Position numbers and translations under genes: made by a program. Below the pieces are notes generated by a model. The model was not told the origin of the DNA. It saw only the letters and a program-made list of their open reading frames with translations, and ran no database searches. Source: MPNP01 sp026710155 (GTDB lineage Bacteria; Pseudomonadota; Alphaproteobacteria; Rhodobacterales; Rhodobacteraceae). From it: a stretch of 64,000 nucleotides of DNA. Below are positions 61,287 to 64,000 of the stretch, piece by piece (the stretch's first letter is position 1; the number at the start of each line of letters is the position of its first letter). The stretch is from assembly GCA_965200885.1 (NCBI GenBank), contig OZ241737.1, forward strand, positions 1,674,001 through 1,738,000, written 5' to 3'.

Positions 61287-62876
61287 CTAGTTCAAATAGG
61301 CGGCAGCCATGAGTGTTTTGGTATATTCCTTTCTGGGATTTTGAAAAATTTCCTCGGTTGAACCACTTTCGACAATGTTGCCCCCTTGCATGACAATTAT
61401 CTTGTGGGAAAGTGATTTTACGACCCGCAAATCATGGCTTATGAATATATAGGAAAGGTTTTTCTCCCGCTGAAATTTTAGCAACAAATCGACAATTTGC
61501 GATTGCACCGTTCGGTCAAGGGCTGATGTGGGCTCATCCAGAATAAGCAATTCAGGGCTGAGAATCATTGCTCTTGCTATGGCAATCCTCTGTCGTTGAC
61601 CGCCAGAGAATTCATGTGGATATCTTCCCATCATGTCAGGTTCAAGACCGACCTCGACAAGTATTTTGGAGGTCAATTCGGTTATTTCCTCACTGGACAG
61701 GGATTCATGTATCCTCAGCCCTTCCGACACGATTTGTCCAACAGTCATCCTCGGTGAAAGAGAACCGTACGGGTCCTGAAATACGATCTGCATGTTTTTT
61801 CGAAACCGGCGCACGTTGCGGCTTGACAGGTTGCCAATTTGATTTCCCGTGATTGATATGGAACCTTCCGAGGTGACAAGTTTGAGAATCGCAAGCGCTA
61901 TGGTTGTTTTTCCTGATCCTGATTCACCCACAATGCCAAGTGTTTCACCATGTTGAATTTGAAAGTTTGCCGTATTTACCGCCTTGACATGCCCAACTGT
62001 TCTTCGAAGAACACCACGCTTGATTGGAAACCAGACCTTGAGTTTATTGACAATCAGTACCGGGTTGCGCTTCTTGACAATGGCATCGGGCGAACCAGAG
62101 GGTTCGGCTGCAAGCAGGGCCTTGGTGTAGGGGTGTTCGGGTGCCTCGAAAACCTTCTTTCTATGCCCACTTTCCACAATGCTGCCATCTTTCATCACGA
62201 GAACCCTGTCGGCAATGTTTTTTACGATATTGAGATCATGGGTTATAAACAACAGCCCCATGCCCTCTGATTCCTTGAGCTCGGCGAGCAGCTTCAATAT
62301 CTGGGCCTGAATGGTAACATCAAGGGCTGTGGTTGGTTCATCGGCAATCAGGAGTGAAGGATTGTTGGCGAGGGCCATGGCAATCATGATTCTTTGCCTT
62401 TGACCACCTGAAAACAGGTGGGGATAGCATTTCAACCTTGATTCAGGATTGTCAATCCCGGTTTTTTCCAGAAGTTCCAAAATCTTTTTTCTGGCTTCCC
62501 CTCCAACCAGATTCTGGTGAATTCTCAGGCTTTCACCAACCTGTTTTTCCAAGGTATGCAAAGGGTTGAGGGAAGACATCGGCTCTTGGAAAATGAAACT
62601 GATCTCATTACCTCTGATCTGTTGCAATTTCTTGAGATCGACATCAACGAGTTCCTGCCCCTTGAATTTGACCGACCCCGTTGTCTTGGCATTCCCCGGC
62701 AGCAAACCCACGGTGGAAAGGGCAGTTACTGATTTCCCGGAACCCGATTCACCAACTATGGCTACGGTTTCTCCCTTGTCAACATTAAGGGATACCTTCT
62801 TGACAGCCTCAAACGAATGTCCCTCCTGGGTAAAGGTTATGGAGAGGTCGTTTGTTTCTAACAGTTTCTGGCTCAC
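61287..62876 (-). CDS. yejF: Peptide ABC transporter ATP-binding protein, double domain (YejF)
   Basis: 529 residues with two complete ABC domains. Walker A GESGSGKS appears twice (about 41 and 317), signatures FSGGQRQRI twice, Walker B LLIADEPTTALD and LLILDEPTSALD. The one-chain double ATPase is typical of YejF. Its start overlaps yejE by 4 bases. Part of the yej peptide importer whose upstream genes are beyond the right edge. Confidence 0.93.
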   Translation of the reverse strand: MSQKLLETNDLSITFTQEGHSFEAVKKVSLNVDKGETVAIVGESGSGKSVTALSTVGLLPGNAKTTGSVKFKGQELVDVDLKKLQQIRGNEISFIFQEPMSSLNPLHTLEKQVGESLRIHQNLVGGEARKKILELLEKTGIDNPESRLKCYPHLFSGGQRQRIMIAMALANNPSLLIADEPTTALDVTIQAQILKLLAELKESEGMGLLFITHDLNIVKNIADRVLVMKDGSIVESGHRKKVFEAPEHPYTKALLAAEPSGSPDAIVKKRNPVLIVNKLKVWFPIKRGVLRRTVGHVKAVNTANFQIQHGETLGIVGESGSGKTTIALAILKLVTSEGSISITGNQIGNLSSRNVRRFRKNMQIVFQDPYGSLSPRMTVGQIVSEGLRIHESLSSEEITELTSKILVEVGLEPDMMGRYPHEFSGGQRQRIAIARAMILSPELLILDEPTSALDRTVQSQIVDLLLKFQREKNLSYIFISHDLRVVKSLSHKIIVMQGGNIVESGSTEEIFQNPRKEYTKTLMAAAYLN

Positions 62877-63982
62877 TTGAAGGTTTTCCTTGGATCAAAT
62901 GCATCACGCACTCCTTCGAAAATGAATACCAGAAGTGACAGCATTGTGGCAAAGGTAAAGAAAGCCGTGAATCCCAACCAGGGTGCCTGCAGGTTTTGCT
63001 TGGCTTGCAGTGTCAGTTGCCCAAGGGAAGGGGCTGAGGAGGGCAAGCCAAAGCCAAGAAAATCCAAGGCAGCAAGTGAACCGATTGTTCCGGTGATAAT
63101 AAAAGGCAATAGTGTTACTGAAGCAACCATGGCATTGGGGAGCAAATGCCTGAACATGATGACCGTATTGGATACTCCCATGGCCTTGGCTGCCCGGACA
63201 TATTCAAAATTGCGCGCCCTGAAGCTTTCAGCCCTGACCACTCCAACCAAGCTGGTCCAGCCGAACAGGGTCATCAAAAATACCAGAAGCCAGAAGTTCA
63301 TTTGCCAAATCGCTGCAACAATAATGATGATGTAAAGGGACGGTGTAGATCCCCACAATTCAATGACCCGTTGGAAGAACAGGTCAATCAAACCACCAAA
63401 ATACCCTTGGACAGCACCCGCAGCTATTCCAATAACGGATGTCAGAAGGGTGACCACACCCGTAAAGAGTATGGACAGGCGAAAACCATAGATTACCCTG
63501 GCTAGGACATCCCTTGCAGTATCATCGGTACCAAGCCAATGTTCGGAATCAGGTGCTGATGGTGCGGGTTTGCCCAAATCATCAACGGTATCATAGGAAA
63601 AGGGAATGAGAGGCCAAATCATCCAACCACTTAAGATTTCCTGCCCATCGACCATCCCATCTTGGGCATCTTCCAAAATGGCTTCCGGCTCATAGACGCA
63701 ATCAAGGATACCACCGGTTTTGATCAGGCATTGAACCTCGATGTCCCGATAGACTGCTTCAGTGAGATATTCACCCCCAAAATCCTTCTCGGAGTGAAAG
63801 GAAAGGATGGGAAAATAAAGGTCACCACGATAATTGATCAGAATGGGTTTTTCGTTGGCGATGAATTCAGAGAATAGGGAAATGACAAAAAGCACCATGA
63901 AGATGCGCAAGGACCAAACCGCTCTGCGGTTGGAACTGAAATTCTTCAGCCTTCGCCGATTGATTGGGGATAGAGTTATCAT
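62873..63982 (-). CDS. yejE: Peptide ABC transporter permease (YejE)
   Basis: 369 residues. An N-terminal membrane helix (about 24-45) is followed by a long periplasmic segment (about 50-150) containing LINYRGDLYFPILSFHSEKD, WPLIPFSYDTV and PDSEHWLGTDDTARDVLARV, all YejE features. Five further helices and the EAA-like loop EYVRAAKAMGVSNTVIMFRH follow. The gene starts 18 bases from the window edge; yejB presumably precedes it. Confidence 0.93.
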   Translation of the reverse strand: MITLSPINRRRLKNFSSNRRAVWSLRIFMVLFVISLFSEFIANEKPILINYRGDLYFPILSFHSEKDFGGEYLTEAVYRDIEVQCLIKTGGILDCVYEPEAILEDAQDGMVDGQEILSGWMIWPLIPFSYDTVDDLGKPAPSAPDSEHWLGTDDTARDVLARVIYGFRLSILFTGVVTLLTSVIGIAAGAVQGYFGGLIDLFFQRVIELWGSTPSLYIIIIVAAIWQMNFWLLVFLMTLFGWTSLVGVVRAESFRARNFEYVRAAKAMGVSNTVIMFRHLLPNAMVASVTLLPFIITGTIGSLAALDFLGFGLPSSAPSLGQLTLQAKQNLQAPWLGFTAFFTFATMLSLLVFIFEGVRDAFDPRKTFK

Positions 63983-64000
63983 TTTTCCCTGGATTCAAAA

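Noticed and set aside
1..64000. CRISPR array, rRNA or tRNA genes
   Set aside because: No regularly spaced repeats, no rRNA-like stretch and no cloverleaf with CCA-type end was seen in the gaps; a covariance search would be needed to exclude degenerate tRNAs.

Overview
The window reads as chromosomal DNA of a low-GC alphaproteobacterium. Several gene pairs point there: rpsU next to COQ9, a TrcR (DUF1013) cell-cycle regulator, a tiny aa3-oxidase subunit IV (CtaH type), uvrC-pgsA-moaD-moaE, OmpA-ubiA facing rsmE-gshA, plsY-pyrC-pyrB with a non-catalytic dihydroorotase, and AlgH next to a DsbD-alpha protein. The order within the class cannot be fixed from these genes. No rRNA, tRNA, CRISPR array or intact transposase was seen.

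Layout. 1-1.8 kb: tail of a thiamine-diphosphate enzyme and an S49 peptidase. 2.1-5.6 kb: an AT-rich two-gene insert, a AAA+ ATPase with a C-terminal HTH coupled to a cytosolic subtilisin-like protease. 5.9-10.0 kb: housekeeping (pteridine-reductase-like SDR, uvrC, pgsA, moaD, moaE). 10.8-16.4 kb: a probable defence or conflict operon, an AAA_14/DUF4143 ATPase coupled to a 1366-residue NACHT-type NTPase with a C-terminal PD-(D/E)xK nuclease, headed by two large perfect palindromes. 16.4-16.9 kb: a dead HsdS fragment. 16.9-32.7 kb: core genes (yejA, OmpA, ubiA, rsmE, gshA, plsY, pyrC, pyrB, UDG, moaB, DsbD-alpha, algH, Sua5) with one decayed M50-like gene. 32.9-34.6 kb: a patch of inverted repeats around a Calx-beta protein and a second dead HsdS fragment.

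34.7-45.1 kb is a complete-looking sugar-acid catabolic locus: a CUT1 ABC transporter, UxaA-type dehydratase, GntR/FCD regulator, aldo/keto reductase, FucU mutarotase, amidohydrolase lactonase and an FSA-type aldolase. Together they fit oxidative L-fucose (or related 6-deoxy/L-sugar) breakdown: uptake, anomer conversion, oxidation to lactone, hydrolysis to the sugar acid, dehydration, and aldol cleavage. 45.2-48.3 kb holds an acyl-CoA dehydrogenase, an MBL-fold hydrolase and the small oxidase subunit.

48.4-55.6 kb is an accessory region, visibly richer in GC than the core but mosaic. It is a minus-strand row of small genes, many broken: BrnT/XRE toxin-antitoxin, a RelE/HigB relic, an intact and a frameshifted Uma2 nuclease, a repeat coiled-coil membrane protein, a nuclease-like protein, a nonsense-interrupted membrane protein, and a HEPN-like relic. 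They are interspersed with at least two families of short dispersed repeats. 55.7-64 kb returns to core genes (rpsU, COQ9, quinone oxidoreductase, trcR, clpS, HAD, a D-Ala-D-Ala carboxypeptidase, yejF, yejE), and the last operon runs off the right edge.

The most interesting candidates for new biology are the palindrome-controlled NACHT-nuclease operon, the AAA+/subtilase pair, and the dispersed repeat units that precede successive accessory genes.
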